Notes: a model not told the origin generated them from the letters alone. 64,000 nucleotides of DNA from Bacteroidota bacterium (GCA_947452905.1 CANGEP010000002.1:186001-250000); one strand, 5' to 3'. Positions 1 through 9,459 are shown, counted from the stretch's first letter. Translations and numbers: made by a program.

Positions 1-991
1 TTTCTGTTTCGGCAATACGAATTTGTTTTTTATGGTTTTGTGCTAATACATCACCTAATGTATTTACCAAATTATCATTTTCAAATATTACATGAACGTT
101 TTTAAAAGTATCATCATATTTGGTTATAGTTGTATAGTGTAATTCTAATTTGTGCATATCAAATTCGGTAAAATCTTTTTGGGACAATACTTCTGTAATT
201 TCTCTGCAACGATCAGTTCTAAAATTAAAACATAAAACAGCATCACCATTTTGTATAGTAGCAATGGGGTTTCCGTTTTCTGTTAATATGGTTGGTTTTA
301 TAAATTCATCGGTAATATTAGCAGCATAATTACTTTCTATAACGCTACTAGCATTCGTTCCAGTGGGGCCCACTGCATTCACTATTGCATCATATGCTAG
401 TTTAACTCGCTCCCATCTTTTATCTCTATCCATAGCATAGTAACGACCACTCACGCTTGCAATTTTTCCTACAGAGCCAGCTAAATGTGTTTCTAAATTT
501 TGAATATAACCTAATCCGCTTTTTGGATCTGTATCACGCCCATCTGTAAAAGCATGAATAAATAGTTTTTCTACACCTTCTTTTTTACAGATATCGCAAA
601 TCGCTTTTAAATGTGAAGTATGTGAATGTACGCCACCATCACTTACTAAACCTAGTAGGTGCAAGGGTTTGTTATTTTGTTTGGCATAATTAATGGCTTC
701 CAAAAGAGTAGGATTACTAGCTAACTCTCCTGTTTTGATGGCCACATTTATTCTTTGTAATTCTTGATAAACTATTCTACCCGCTCCTAAATTCAAATGG
801 CCTACTTCACTATTACCCATTTGACCTTCGGGCAATCCTACTTCTTCGCCGCAGGTAACTAAAGTGGAGTGAGGATAGCTATTATATAAACTACTTACAA
901 AGGGCACTTTTGCTTGTTGGATGGCGTCTGCATTTTTTACTTGACCTAATCCCCAACCATCCATAATAACCAACATAACTTTTTTTGACAT
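1..991 (-). CDS. gpmI: 2,3-bisphosphoglycerate-independent phosphoglycerate mutase (partial, C-terminus outside window)
   Basis: This gene enters the window from the left edge, so only the N-terminal 330 or so residues are visible. The reverse-strand reading begins MSKKVMLVIMDGWG at an ATG at 991 and stays open to base 1. The VMLVIMDGWG start carries the metal-binding aspartate of the alkaline phosphatase superfamily fold. Further on come GNSEVGHLNLGAGR, with the catalytic serine of GpmI, and FTDGRDTDP, both hallmarks of the cofactor-independent enzyme. The enzyme interconverts 3- and 2-phosphoglycerate in glycolysis in the cytoplasm and is manganese dependent in known members. It is divergent from the SUI1-like gene about 100 bp away. 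The assignment is secure; only completeness is unknown. Confidence 0.95.
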   Translation of the reverse strand, partial: MSKKVMLVIMDGWGLGQVKNADAIQQAKVPFVSSLYNSYPHSTLVTCGEEVGLPEGQMGNSEVGHLNLGAGRIVYQELQRINVAIKTGELASNPTLLEAINYAKQNNKPLHLLGLVSDGGVHSHTSHLKAICDICKKEGVEKLFIHAFTDGRDTDPKSGLGYIQNLETHLAGSVGKIASVSGRYYAMDRDKRWERVKLAYDAIVNAVGPTGTNASSVIESNYAANITDEFIKPTILTENGNPIATIQNGDAVLCFNFRTDRCREITEVLSQKDFTEFDMHKLELHYTTITKYDDTFKNVHVIFENDNLVNTLGDVLAQNHKKQIRIAETE

Positions 992-1095
992 TTCTTATTT
1001 TTTTAGAGTCTTCACTATGATTTTTGCTAAATTGTAGCTCAAAGTTTCAAAATAGTAGGCATATTACAAACTTTATGTCTTTTAAATCGGGAAAT

Positions 1096-1425
1096 ATGAG
1101 CAAGAAATCTAATTCACCTTTCGTATATAGTACTAATCCAGATTTCAAAATCGAATCGGAGCCAGAAACAACTATTAGTTTGTTACCAGTTGAGCAACCA
1201 CTGCGAGTAATATTAGAAACCAAACATAGGGCTGGTAAGACAGTAACAATTGTATATGGTTTTGAAGGGAAAATGGAAGATATGGAAGCTTTAGGAAAAG
1301 CACTTAAAAACCATTGTGGCACGGGAGGTTCAGTAAAAGATGGAGAAATAATTATTCAGGGAGATCACCGTCAAAAAGTTTTTCAATTCCTCAAACAAAA
1401 AGGATATTCCAAAACAAAATTGTAA
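1096..1425 (+). CDS. SUI1/eIF1-like translation factor (YciH family)
   Basis: The protein has a disordered N-terminus of about 35 residues followed by a SUI1 domain. The core reads RAGKTVTIVYGFEG, then CGTGGSVKDGEIIIQGDH, and ends QFLKQKGY; this matches the eIF1/YciH fold with its basic loop and the conserved GTGG-xxK-DGEIxxQGDH segment. In E. coli YciH has been linked to initiation fidelity and translational repression under stress, so a role at the small ribosomal subunit is likely but inferred. The open frame extends upstream to 1024, but the ATG at 1096 (MSKKSNSPF) gives the usual length of about 109 residues; an ATG at 1075 is an alternative start. It lies between divergent gpmI and convergent dnaX. 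Confidence 0.85.
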   Translation: MSKKSNSPFVYSTNPDFKIESEPETTISLLPVEQPLRVILETKHRAGKTVTIVYGFEGKMEDMEALGKALKNHCGTGGSVKDGEIIIQGDHRQKVFQFLKQKGYSKTKL

Positions 1426-1444
1426 TTAGTTTTTAAGTAGTCTC

Positions 1445-3286
1445 TTAAAAATAGACCTCTAGATTACATCTTCTTTTAAGTTCATTTACCAATGGAAATT
1501 GCTCCGCAATGCGATCATATTTTTGTTTGCTATTAAGGCGCATATGTAAAGGGACATCTTCTTTTTCCCCTGCTTCTACTAATACGCTAAATTGGATAGC
1601 CCTATTTTCAAATGCATTCCAAACAATCTCTAAAAAAGACATCCTTTCTTGCTCTACAAATTTTTGTGCAGTTAAAGCACCCACTGTTACTGTAAAATGT
1701 ACTTCGTCAATAATATTTAATTGCGCTACTTTAAAAGTTCCCGAAGAAGCATGTTTGGCATTTGATTCTAAATGAAGGGCATATTCGTCCCAACACTTTT
1801 TTAGTAGTTCCATTTCCAGGGGCTTGGATTCTTTAACCTCTTCAATTTTATAATCCTGACCGTATTTTTGTTGGAGTACCGCTAACAAACTTTTTTTAGG
1901 TCCCCCTTTTTCGGTTTCAGCAATCGTATTTCTTAAAACATTTGAGGGTATCGTTGGTGTACTGGGTGATGGTTCATTTTGCGAAGTCGACTGCTTCAAT
2001 GAATGAGGTACTTCCTTTGAGATAATTGGAGTTTCTTTTTTTGTAACAGGGGCTTCGGTTTCAATAACTAATTTGGCCTCTGCGTTCACTACAATATTAC
2101 TAAGTGGAATTATCTTTTTTAATCGAATTGGATACTGTGCGTCAATTAGTTTTTTTTTTACTACTTGGTTGTCTTCCATGCTTAACTCAATAGCCTGCTG
2201 TAAAAAATTTAGTTTTATGAGGGACATTTCTACATGTAGTCTTTTGTTGCGCGCCGATTTAAATCCAATTTCTGCTTCGTTTAATATATTTAAAGCACTC
2301 ACTAAATAAGGGGTGCTAATTTCTTTGGCGGTACTTATATACTGATCTCTCCATCCTTCGATAGATTCCAGTAGTCCTGCGCTCGCAGGGTCTTTACATA
2401 CTAGTATATTTCTAATAAAACTAGCCAACTCATACAAAACCATATCTCCTTCGAAACCTTTTTGATTGATCTCGTCATATAGCAACATGGCGCTAGTTAA
2501 ATCCTGTTTAGTTAAAAAGCCAAGTAATTTAAAAAAGTAAGCTTCGTCTAAAATATTTAAGTGCTCTAAAGTATTGGCATAGGTAAGTTCTCCATTAGAG
2601 AAGCTTACAATTTTATCTAAAATACTTAAAGCGTCACGCATACAACCTTCGCTCTTTTGTGCAATTAGTTGTAAAGCATTACGCTCTGCTTTAATATGTT
2701 CTTTACCTATAATTTCTTCGAGGTGTTCTACTGTATCATTGGAAGTAATTCTTTTGAAATCAAAAATTTGACATCTACTTAATATGGTAGGTAAAATTTT
2801 ATGCTTCTCAGTAGTGGCTAAAATAAAAATGGCATAAGGAGGAGGTTCTTCGAGTGTCTTTAAAAAAGCATTAAAGGCCGAAGTACTTAGCATGTGGACC
2901 TCATCCACAATATATACTTTGTATTTACCTGCTTGTGGTGCAAAACGAACTTGTTCTACTAGGGTTCTTATGTCATCTACAGAGTTATTGCTAGCAGCAT
3001 CTAATTCATGGATATTTAAGCTGGCTCCTTTTTCAAAAGATACACAAGATTCACATTCATTACATGCTTCTCCTTCTTTTGTAATATGAGTGCAGTTTAT
3101 CGTTTTAGCTAAAATACGGGCACAAGTGGTTTTGCCCACACCTCTAGGTCCACAAAATAAAAAAGCATGTGCTAAATGATTATTTAAAATAGCATTTTTA
3201 AGCGTCGTGGTGATATGCGCTTGTCCCACCACTGTGTTAAAGTTTTGGGGCCTGTATTTTCTAGCCGAAACAACAAAATTTTCCAT
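1445..3286 (-). CDS. dnaX: DNA polymerase III subunit gamma/tau
   Basis: This is the motor subunit of the clamp loader, which places the beta clamp on primed DNA. Walker A is GPRGVGKTT near residue 46. A zinc module with Cys65, Cys75, Cys78 and Cys81 follows, then Walker B/DEVH at about 128-131, the ATTEKHKIL and SRCQIFDFKR segments, and the helical domain III to about residue 370. The remaining 240 residues form a Pro/Ser-rich linker and a tau-type C-terminal domain. Total length is 613, a full tau form. A run of ten A in the mRNA at codons 376-379 lies just after domain III, and both alternative frames stop at once, so a short gamma-like product by slippage is plausible (see findings). It follows the GNAT-like gene by 56 bp. 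Confidence 0.97.
   Translation of the reverse strand: MENFVVSARKYRPQNFNTVVGQAHITTTLKNAILNNHLAHAFLFCGPRGVGKTTCARILAKTINCTHITKEGEACNECESCVSFEKGASLNIHELDAASNNSVDDIRTLVEQVRFAPQAGKYKVYIVDEVHMLSTSAFNAFLKTLEEPPPYAIFILATTEKHKILPTILSRCQIFDFKRITSNDTVEHLEEIIGKEHIKAERNALQLIAQKSEGCMRDALSILDKIVSFSNGELTYANTLEHLNILDEAYFFKLLGFLTKQDLTSAMLLYDEINQKGFEGDMVLYELASFIRNILVCKDPASAGLLESIEGWRDQYISTAKEISTPYLVSALNILNEAEIGFKSARNKRLHVEMSLIKLNFLQQAIELSMEDNQVVKKKLIDAQYPIRLKKIIPLSNIVVNAEAKLVIETEAPVTKKETPIISKEVPHSLKQSTSQNEPSPSTPTIPSNVLRNTIAETEKGGPKKSLLAVLQQKYGQDYKIEEVKESKPLEMELLKKCWDEYALHLESNAKHASSGTFKVAQLNIIDEVHFTVTVGALTAQKFVEQERMSFLEIVWNAFENRAIQFSVLVEAGEKEDVPLHMRLNSKQKYDRIAEQFPLVNELKRRCNLEVYF
2150..2159 (-). other. A10 homopolymer in dnaX, candidate slippage site
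   Basis: On the coding strand ten consecutive A span V376-K377-K378-K379. Loss of one A gives AAC TAA and gain of one A gives ACT AAT TGA, so either shift terminates within three codons. A -1 ribosomal slip on the A-rich heptamer reaches the same TGA. The resulting protein of about 380 residues would keep domains I-III. The reading of the sequence is direct; the slippage is inferred from Thermus thermophilus dnaX (transcriptional slippage on an A run) and E. coli dnaX (ribosomal frameshift). Confidence 0.55.
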
Positions 3287-3342
3287 ACTTGAAGCGCAAT
3301 ATACACATTATCGCTAAACCATTTGAGTACCTTTTATACACA

Positions 3343-4524
3343 TTAAGCGCTGGTATAATCCATTACCGGATGGCGCTCAAAAGGGTGGGTTTTTTTATCA
3401 AAAATATAGCGGTAGGTAACCATTCTTCTACTTGGTTGAGCGCCTAAGCTTTTATAAATATTCACCATTTTAGGATTCCAATCGGCGGCCCATCCCATTT
3501 CGTATTGGGAGTATCTTTTTATCTTATCCAGCAGTAAATAACAAGCATAAATTAAAAAACTATCCACGCCTAAAGCCTGATATTTAGGGACTACCCCAAA
3601 AGCCAGTCCTGTTAATTGATTATTGGTGCCTCTGAATTTCATCCACAGCAAATGTAGTTTTTGCCAAAGTCCTAATTTCCCTTTAAAATGTTTGAAATAT
3701 TGATTCACATCGGGAATATTTATAAACATAGCAATAGGATCTTCCTTGTAATAGGCAAACCAAATAACCCTTGGATCCATAATGGGTTTAAGGGTTTTAA
3801 ATAGCTTCATGATTTGTGCTAAGGTAATTTCTTTGGCTTCTCCATGTTGTGCCCAGGCGGCATTATATACAGTGACAAAATCTTGGGCATATTTATCTAA
3901 TTGATCAAATGTTAGATGTATTGCCGAATAGTCTTTTTTGGCAATAAATTTTTCGTAGCGTTCTTTAAATCGATTGGGTAGACCGTCAAAAATTTGAAGT
4001 TGATAATAGTTTTGATTATAATAATTTTCAAAACCATATTGAGTTAAAAGTTCCTCATAATAGGGTGGGTTAAAAGACATGCCATACATGGGTTCGCGAT
4101 TAAATCCTTCCACCATAAGTCCCCACCATTTATCACGATCACCAAAATTAACGGGGCCATCCATGGCAAACATTCCATTTTCTTGCAACCATTTTTTTGC
4201 CGTATCTAACAATAGTGCCGCCGCTTGTGGATCCTGTATACAATCAAAATAGCCCATGCATCCTACAGGAAAATCGGTGCCTTTATTCTTATAATTGGAG
4301 TAATAAAATGCTGCAATTCTCCCTATACAAATATGCTTCTCATCAAGCAGTATCCACCTTTTAGCTGTACCTTCTTTAAAAAGTTTATTGCTTTGTGGAT
4401 TAAATACCTGTTTTACTTCATTGTCTAAGGGGCGGATATAATAAGGGTTATGCTCATTTAATTGAGCATTAATGGCTAAAAATTTATTTTCAGTTTCGCT
4501 GCTATTGACTTCAATAATCTGCAT
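3343..4524 (-). CDS. conserved GNAT-fold-like protein of unknown function (YghO-like)
   Basis: This 393-residue cytoplasmic protein has no signal peptide or membrane segment. It resembles the large family annotated in Bacteroidota as GNAT-type N-acetyltransferase or YghO-like. Visible family features are the RIAAFYY strand near residue 70, the GPVNFGDRDKWWGLMVEGF block near 120-140 and the repeated aromatic NPPYYEELL/YYNQNYYQL segment. A second half with LTGLAFGVVPKYQALGVDS resembles the acyl-CoA binding loop of GNAT domains. Substrate is unknown. It sits 9 bp behind rsmE and 56 bp ahead of dnaX, so it probably shares a transcript with dnaB-rsmE. I recognise the family, not the function. Confidence 0.55.
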   Translation of the reverse strand: MQIIEVNSSETENKFLAINAQLNEHNPYYIRPLDNEVKQVFNPQSNKLFKEGTAKRWILLDEKHICIGRIAAFYYSNYKNKGTDFPVGCMGYFDCIQDPQAAALLLDTAKKWLQENGMFAMDGPVNFGDRDKWWGLMVEGFNREPMYGMSFNPPYYEELLTQYGFENYYNQNYYQLQIFDGLPNRFKERYEKFIAKKDYSAIHLTFDQLDKYAQDFVTVYNAAWAQHGEAKEITLAQIMKLFKTLKPIMDPRVIWFAYYKEDPIAMFINIPDVNQYFKHFKGKLGLWQKLHLLWMKFRGTNNQLTGLAFGVVPKYQALGVDSFLIYACYLLLDKIKRYSQYEMGWAADWNPKMVNIYKSLGAQPSRRMVTYRYIFDKKTHPFERHPVMDYTSA

Positions 4525-4533
4525 AGTGGCAAA

Positions 4534-5241
4534 TTAGAATTTTTTTAATACACTTAAGGCAAAAAGTCCTGCAGTTTCAGTTCTTAGACGCGTGTTTCCT
4601 AAATGAATAGGGTGGTAATTTTGATCCAATGCTTTTTTGATTTCAGCAGGGGTAAAATCACCCTCTGGACCAATGAGTAAAAGGCAATCATTGCTAAGAG
4701 CAATTTCCTTGATCGAAATTTTTTCTGTTGGTTCGCAATGAGCAATGTATTTAATGGTAGACAATGATTGATTTTGTACTAAAAAATCAGAAAATTGAGT
4801 AGGCGGCATTAAAAGGGGTAAATAAGTTTGCTTAGATTGAATCATGGCAGATTGTACAATATTTTGCATGCGCTCTAACTTATATCTTTCGTGTATTGTT
4901 CTTTCACATACCAAAGGCACTAATGAATGAATACCCATTTCTGTTGCTTTTTCAAAAAGCCATTCAAGCCTTACTGCATTTTTTAAAAGAGAAATTCCCA
5001 AAATAATTTTTTGAGTAGGGGCGGGTGTGGTAAACTCTTTCACTATAGTTATGGAAGCGTTTTTTTTATTGGCGCTAACAAGTGTTGCTTCTGCCAATAA
5101 ACCCAGGCCATTGGTAATATCCAAACGATCACCTTCTTTCATTCGGAGTACTTGTACGCAATGTTTAGCACTTATCTCACTCAAAGTAAAATGAGTAGTG
5201 CCAGCCATTAATTGTGGTTCGTAAAAATAAGGAACTGACAT
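4534..5241 (-). CDS. rsmE: 16S rRNA (uracil1498-N3)-methyltransferase
   Basis: RsmE methylates N3 of U1498 in helix 44 of 16S rRNA using S-adenosylmethionine. The C-terminal SPOUT knot motifs are clear: LLIGPEGDFTPAEI near residue 190 and LGNTRLRTETAGLFAL near 215, which form the SAM-binding trefoil knot. The N-terminal PUA-like domain contains HCVQVLRMKEGD near residue 27. At 235 residues it has the usual family length. The start ATG at 5241 is only 2 bp from the dnaB stop, so the two genes are surely cotranscribed and probably translationally coupled. An eight-A run encoding NKKN near residue 60 is the only sequence oddity. Confidence 0.95.
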   Translation of the reverse strand: MSVPYFYEPQLMAGTTHFTLSEISAKHCVQVLRMKEGDRLDITNGLGLLAEATLVSANKKNASITIVKEFTTPAPTQKIILGISLLKNAVRLEWLFEKATEMGIHSLVPLVCERTIHERYKLERMQNIVQSAMIQSKQTYLPLLMPPTQFSDFLVQNQSLSTIKYIAHCEPTEKISIKEIALSNDCLLLIGPEGDFTPAEIKKALDQNYHPIHLGNTRLRTETAGLFALSVLKKF

Positions 5242-5243
5242 AA

Positions 5244-6812
5244 TTAAAAAGGTTGATCCTCGCCCATGCCATCATCAAATTCGCCGCCATTCATTTTAGA
5301 GCCTTGAATAAAAAAGCGTCCACCTGTGGCATCGCCACCACTTAAACTACTGGCGGGTTTATAATTACTTGGAAGACCTGGGATGCCAGTATCGCCATCC
5401 CATTCTTCAAATCTTTGTATATCTAAACGGGCTCTTAATTTTACTAAATCTAAAGAGCCATTTCTGTGTTTAGCAATTCTAATATGCGTTTCGCCTTGTG
5501 TACTTTCGCCCATTTCATTACTCATAACTTCGTAATATTCTGGACGGTAAATAAACATTACCATATCTGCATCTTGCTCGATGGCGCCTGATTCACGAAG
5601 GTCACTCAACTGAGGCATTTTGGATTCTTTTCTGGTTTCCACCGCACGACTTAATTGCGATAAAGCTATAATAGGAATCTGTAATTCTTTAGCGAGTGCT
5701 TTTAAGCTTCTAGAGATATTACTAATTTCTTGTTCACGATTAGAGTTACGATCGCCAGAGCCGCTCATTAATTGCAAATAGTCAATGATGATAATTTTAA
5801 CTTGATGTTTATTCACCAATCTTCTTGCCTTGGCTCGAAATTCAAAAATATTTAAGGCTGCGGTATCATCAATATATATGGGTGCTGTTTCTAATTTTTT
5901 AATACCCTTGCTATGTAATTGTTGATATTCGTAATCTTCTAATTTACCCCTAGAAATTTTTTCCATTTTAATTTCACTCTCTGCACTTAATATTCTTTGC
6001 ACTAATTGAGAGGCGCTCATCTCTAAACTAAAAAATCCTACCGCCTGCGGCTTAGTGGGATGCAATGCTGCATTACGTGCTAAGTTTAAAGCAAAAGCAG
6101 TTTTACCCACAGAAGGACGAGCCGCTAAAATAATTAAATCTGTAGGTTGCCATCCGTAAGTGATTCTATCTAGTGAGGCAAATCCACTAGGCACACCCGA
6201 AATTTCGTCTTTCTTAGTTCTTAATTCATCAATTCTATTAACTGCATCAGCCAAAGCATTTTGAATATCGACGAAATTTTTCTTCAAATAATTATTGGTG
6301 ATATTAAACATTTTAGTTTCACTATCATCTAGTAAATCAAAAACGTCGGTACTATCTTCGTAGGCATTGGCAATCACTTCGCCACTAATTCTAATAAGTT
6401 CTCTTTGAATAAATTTTTGTAAAACAATACGTGCGTGCGCTTCGATGTTTGCAGTAGAAACTACCACATTAGTTAACTTAGATATGTAATAGGCGCCACC
6501 TACTAAATCTAATTGCTCTCTCTTCTTTAATTCTTCCACCACCGTTAACATATCAATGGGCTGATTTTCCAATTGCAAACCTTGCATGGCTTGAAAAATC
6601 ATTTGGTGCGCATCGGAATAAAAACATTCTGGTTTTAATACTTCGGTCACTGTGTCAAAAGCACTCTTCTCTAATAGGATACCACCTAGTACAGCTTCTT
6701 CTAATTCTTTAGCCTGTGGAGGTATTTTTCCATACATCATCGAACTAATATCTACATTAGTTGCTTTTTTTCTAGTTCGACTTAAATTGCTGTTTATATT
6801 GGGAATGGCCAT
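5244..6812 (-). CDS. dnaB: replicative DNA helicase
   Basis: This is the hexameric 5'-3' replication fork helicase. The N-terminal domain starts with PPQAKELEEAVLGGILLEKSAF. The RecA-like C-terminal domain carries Walker A ARPSVGKTAFALN near residue 235, Walker B IIIIDYLQLM, the SQLSRAVE arginine-finger region and SDLRESGAIEQDADM. The frame opens further upstream to 6863, but the ATG at 6812 (MAIPNINSNL) gives a natural N-terminus. The last 30 or so residues form a Gly-rich linker ending in DDGMGEDQPF, an acidic tip with terminal Pro-Phe that resembles the SSB C-terminal peptide. It leads a minus-strand group with rsmE and the GNAT-like gene, and faces pheT across a 217-bp divergent region. 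Confidence 0.97.
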   Translation of the reverse strand: MAIPNINSNLSRTRKKATNVDISSMMYGKIPPQAKELEEAVLGGILLEKSAFDTVTEVLKPECFYSDAHQMIFQAMQGLQLENQPIDMLTVVEELKKREQLDLVGGAYYISKLTNVVVSTANIEAHARIVLQKFIQRELIRISGEVIANAYEDSTDVFDLLDDSETKMFNITNNYLKKNFVDIQNALADAVNRIDELRTKKDEISGVPSGFASLDRITYGWQPTDLIILAARPSVGKTAFALNLARNAALHPTKPQAVGFFSLEMSASQLVQRILSAESEIKMEKISRGKLEDYEYQQLHSKGIKKLETAPIYIDDTAALNIFEFRAKARRLVNKHQVKIIIIDYLQLMSGSGDRNSNREQEISNISRSLKALAKELQIPIIALSQLSRAVETRKESKMPQLSDLRESGAIEQDADMVMFIYRPEYYEVMSNEMGESTQGETHIRIAKHRNGSLDLVKLRARLDIQRFEEWDGDTGIPGLPSNYKPASSLSGGDATGGRFFIQGSKMNGGEFDDGMGEDQPF

Positions 6813-6973
6813 AAGGATGCAACATTTTTCTACTGCGAAAATCAGCCCTAAAAAGGACTTCATGAAATTTAATTTTGCTACTTAGTAATCCACAGTGTCC
6901 TAGCTTGTGAATGCACATTTTTTATAGGTTATTAACGGTTTGTGCACGCCAAAACTGAGGTTATTCACCTTGG

Positions 6974-7006
6974 TTTATGTGGACCCCCAAAAAATGCTTA
7001 TTTTTG
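6974..7006 (+). promoter_or_regulatory. candidate pheT promoter
   Basis: TATTTTTG at 6999-7006 fits the Bacteroidota -7 motif TAnnTTTG, with TTTA (one mismatch to TTTG) 21 bp upstream at 6974-6977. The pheT ATG follows 23 nt later. The rest of the 217-bp dnaB-pheT divergent region holds no other feature I can support. Confidence 0.5.
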
Positions 7007-7029
7007 AAGCCATACTTTAAAGTTCTAAT

Positions 7030-9435
7030 ATGACCATTAGTTACCATTGGCTGAGCGAATATTTACCTGAGTCCATTAGCCCCGAAAAATTGTCTACTAT
7101 CCTCACTTCTATTGGTTTAGAAGTTGAATCCTTGGAAAAAATTGAAAATTTTAGAGGGGGTTTAAAAGGTTTAGTGGTAGGGGAAGTGGTAGCCCTTGAG
7201 CAGCATCCTAATGCGGACAAATTAAAACTAACTAAAGTAGATATAGGTGCTGGAATAATACTGAATATTGTATGTGGTGCTTCCAATGTGGCAATAGGTC
7301 AAAAAGTAGTGGTAGCGCCCATAGGGACCACGATTTATCCAACAGGAAAAGAGCCAATTACTATGAAGTTGGCTAAAATTAGAGGGGAGGAATCACAAGG
7401 CATGATCTGTGCCGAAGATGAAATTGGAATAAGTGAAGACCATGGTGGGATCATTGTTTTAGCAGATAGTCTAATTGCAGGAACAGCGGTTGCTAGTTTA
7501 TATGACTATTACCAAGACTGGGTATATGAGATTGGATTAACCCCCAATAGAATGGATGCTATGAGTCATTATGGGGTAGCAAAAGATGTTTGTGCCTATT
7601 TATCTTTTCACGAAAAACCGGTGACCGCAATAAGTCCTTTCAACCAAAAAGTTACCAAAGAAGCTACTATTAAAACCTTCCCAGTGACTATCGAGGATGA
7701 GCAGGCTTGTGGCCGTTATAGTGGATTAAATATCGTAGGTGTAAAAGTGGGCGACTCTCCCAACTGGTTAAAGAATAGATTAAAAGCCATTGGAGTAAGG
7801 TCGATTAATAATATTGTAGACATCACCAATTATATTTTACATGAAACTGGACAGCCCCTACATGCCTTTGATGCCAAGCAAATTGCAGGTGAAAAAGTAG
7901 TGGTAAAAAAATATCCAGCAGGTACTTTATTTGTAAGCTTAGATGGTACAGAAAGAAAATTAGCAGCTACCGATTTAATGATTAGTGATATCGAAAAACC
8001 ATTGTGTATTGCAGGTGTTTTTGGAGGATTAAAAAGCGGTGTTACTGAATCCACTACTGAAATTTTCTTGGAAAGTGCATGGTTCGAAAATGTACATGTG
8101 CGTAAAACATCTTTACATCATGGTCTAAGAACAGATGCTGCCACTAGATTTGAGAAAGGGGTTGATATTGCAGGAACAGCCAACGTATTAGAGCGTGCTG
8201 CTAGTTTGATACAAGAATTGGCAGGTGGAAGATGTAGTGAAATAGTAGATGTATATCCTGCACCAAAGCCTAAAACTAAAGTAAATTTACGGTATGCTTA
8301 TTTGCAAAAATTAAGTGGTAAAAAATATGAAGCTGAAAAAGTTAAAATAATTTTAACTGCACTTGGTTTTGAAATACTCAATGCAGATGAGCATTCTATT
8401 GAAGTAGCAGTTCCTTATCATAAACCAGACATTAGTTTACCGGCCGATTTAGTAGAAGAAGTATTGCGTATAGATGGTTTAGATAATATTGCTATTCCAA
8501 GCGCTATTACCATCAGCCCCTCTATAGATCCTTTAGAGCAAAAAGAAAAATTCAAAGATAAAATTGCACAATTTTTAGTAGGTAGAGGGTTTACAGAAAT
8601 ACTCACCAACTCTATTACCAATAGTGCTTATTTTTCGGAGGAAGTTTTACTTAGTTCGGTAAAGATGCTCAATAATTTAAGTGCCGACTTAGATGTAATG
8701 CGACCTTCAATGCTAGAAACTGGACTAGAAACTATTGCCTACAATGTAAATCGAAAAAACAATAACCTTTCTCTTTTTGAAATGGGCAAGGTATATGGCA
8801 AGTCAAAATCTGGCAACTACTATGAAACCGAAATACTTTCCATCTATTTATCTGGTAAAACTCAATTAGATGGATGGAGAACTAAGTCGGTGGAGCAAGA
8901 CTTTTTTGTGGCTAAGGGTATTACACAAGCCCTTGTTGAAATATTAGGCATTGCTGCTGGTGAATGGAAAACGGAAGGGGGAAAAGCGCATTATATATTT
9001 CAGAAAAAAACGATTGCTACGCTTGAAATTATGGGTAGTAAAAAACTTCAATCCTTTGGTATCAAGCAGTCGGTAGTGTATATAAACTTTGATTTAATGG
9101 GGTTGCTGGCTGCTTATCAAAGTCAAAAAGTAGTTTATAAAGAAGTTTCAAAATATCCTTCTATCGAAAGAGATTTGGCCTTGGTGATTCCTCAACAAAC
9201 CAGTTTCGAGTCCATTGCTAATTGCATCAAAGAAGTAAAACTAGCTGCATTAAAAGAGACCCGTGTATTTGATATTTTCGAAAGTGAAAAGCTGGGCGCT
9301 CAAAAGAAATCGGTAGCAATTAATTTTGTATTCAATGGAGAGGATAAAACCTTAACAGATGCAGAAATTGATGACATGATGAAAAAAATGATTGGTTCTT
9401 TTGAGAAAAATATCGAAGCTGAAATTAGAAAATAA
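7030..9435 (+). CDS. pheT: phenylalanyl-tRNA synthetase beta subunit
   Basis: PheT is the large subunit of the alpha2-beta2 synthetase that charges tRNA-Phe. Domain order is standard for an 801-residue chain: an EMAP/OB tRNA-binding domain at about 40-150 (VVGEVVALEQHPNADKLKL), the B3/B4 editing domain at about 210-400 (with NNIVDITNYILHETGQPLHAFD), the B5 domain near 410-480, the catalytic-like core, and a C-terminal anticodon-binding FDX-ACB domain (SKYPSIERDLALVIP to the end). The pheS partner is not in this window. It begins a plus-strand run with the coiled-coil gene and zapA, and has its own candidate promoter. Confidence 0.97.
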   Translation: MTISYHWLSEYLPESISPEKLSTILTSIGLEVESLEKIENFRGGLKGLVVGEVVALEQHPNADKLKLTKVDIGAGIILNIVCGASNVAIGQKVVVAPIGTTIYPTGKEPITMKLAKIRGEESQGMICAEDEIGISEDHGGIIVLADSLIAGTAVASLYDYYQDWVYEIGLTPNRMDAMSHYGVAKDVCAYLSFHEKPVTAISPFNQKVTKEATIKTFPVTIEDEQACGRYSGLNIVGVKVGDSPNWLKNRLKAIGVRSINNIVDITNYILHETGQPLHAFDAKQIAGEKVVVKKYPAGTLFVSLDGTERKLAATDLMISDIEKPLCIAGVFGGLKSGVTESTTEIFLESAWFENVHVRKTSLHHGLRTDAATRFEKGVDIAGTANVLERAASLIQELAGGRCSEIVDVYPAPKPKTKVNLRYAYLQKLSGKKYEAEKVKIILTALGFEILNADEHSIEVAVPYHKPDISLPADLVEEVLRIDGLDNIAIPSAITISPSIDPLEQKEKFKDKIAQFLVGRGFTEILTNSITNSAYFSEEVLLSSVKMLNNLSADLDVMRPSMLETGLETIAYNVNRKNNNLSLFEMGKVYGKSKSGNYYETEILSIYLSGKTQLDGWRTKSVEQDFFVAKGITQALVEILGIAAGEWKTEGGKAHYIFQKKTIATLEIMGSKKLQSFGIKQSVVYINFDLMGLLAAYQSQKVVYKEVSKYPSIERDLALVIPQQTSFESIANCIKEVKLAALKETRVFDIFESEKLGAQKKSVAINFVFNGEDKTLTDAEIDDMMKKMIGSFEKNIEAEIRK

Positions 9436-9459
9436 CTATATTCATTTAGAAATTATAGC

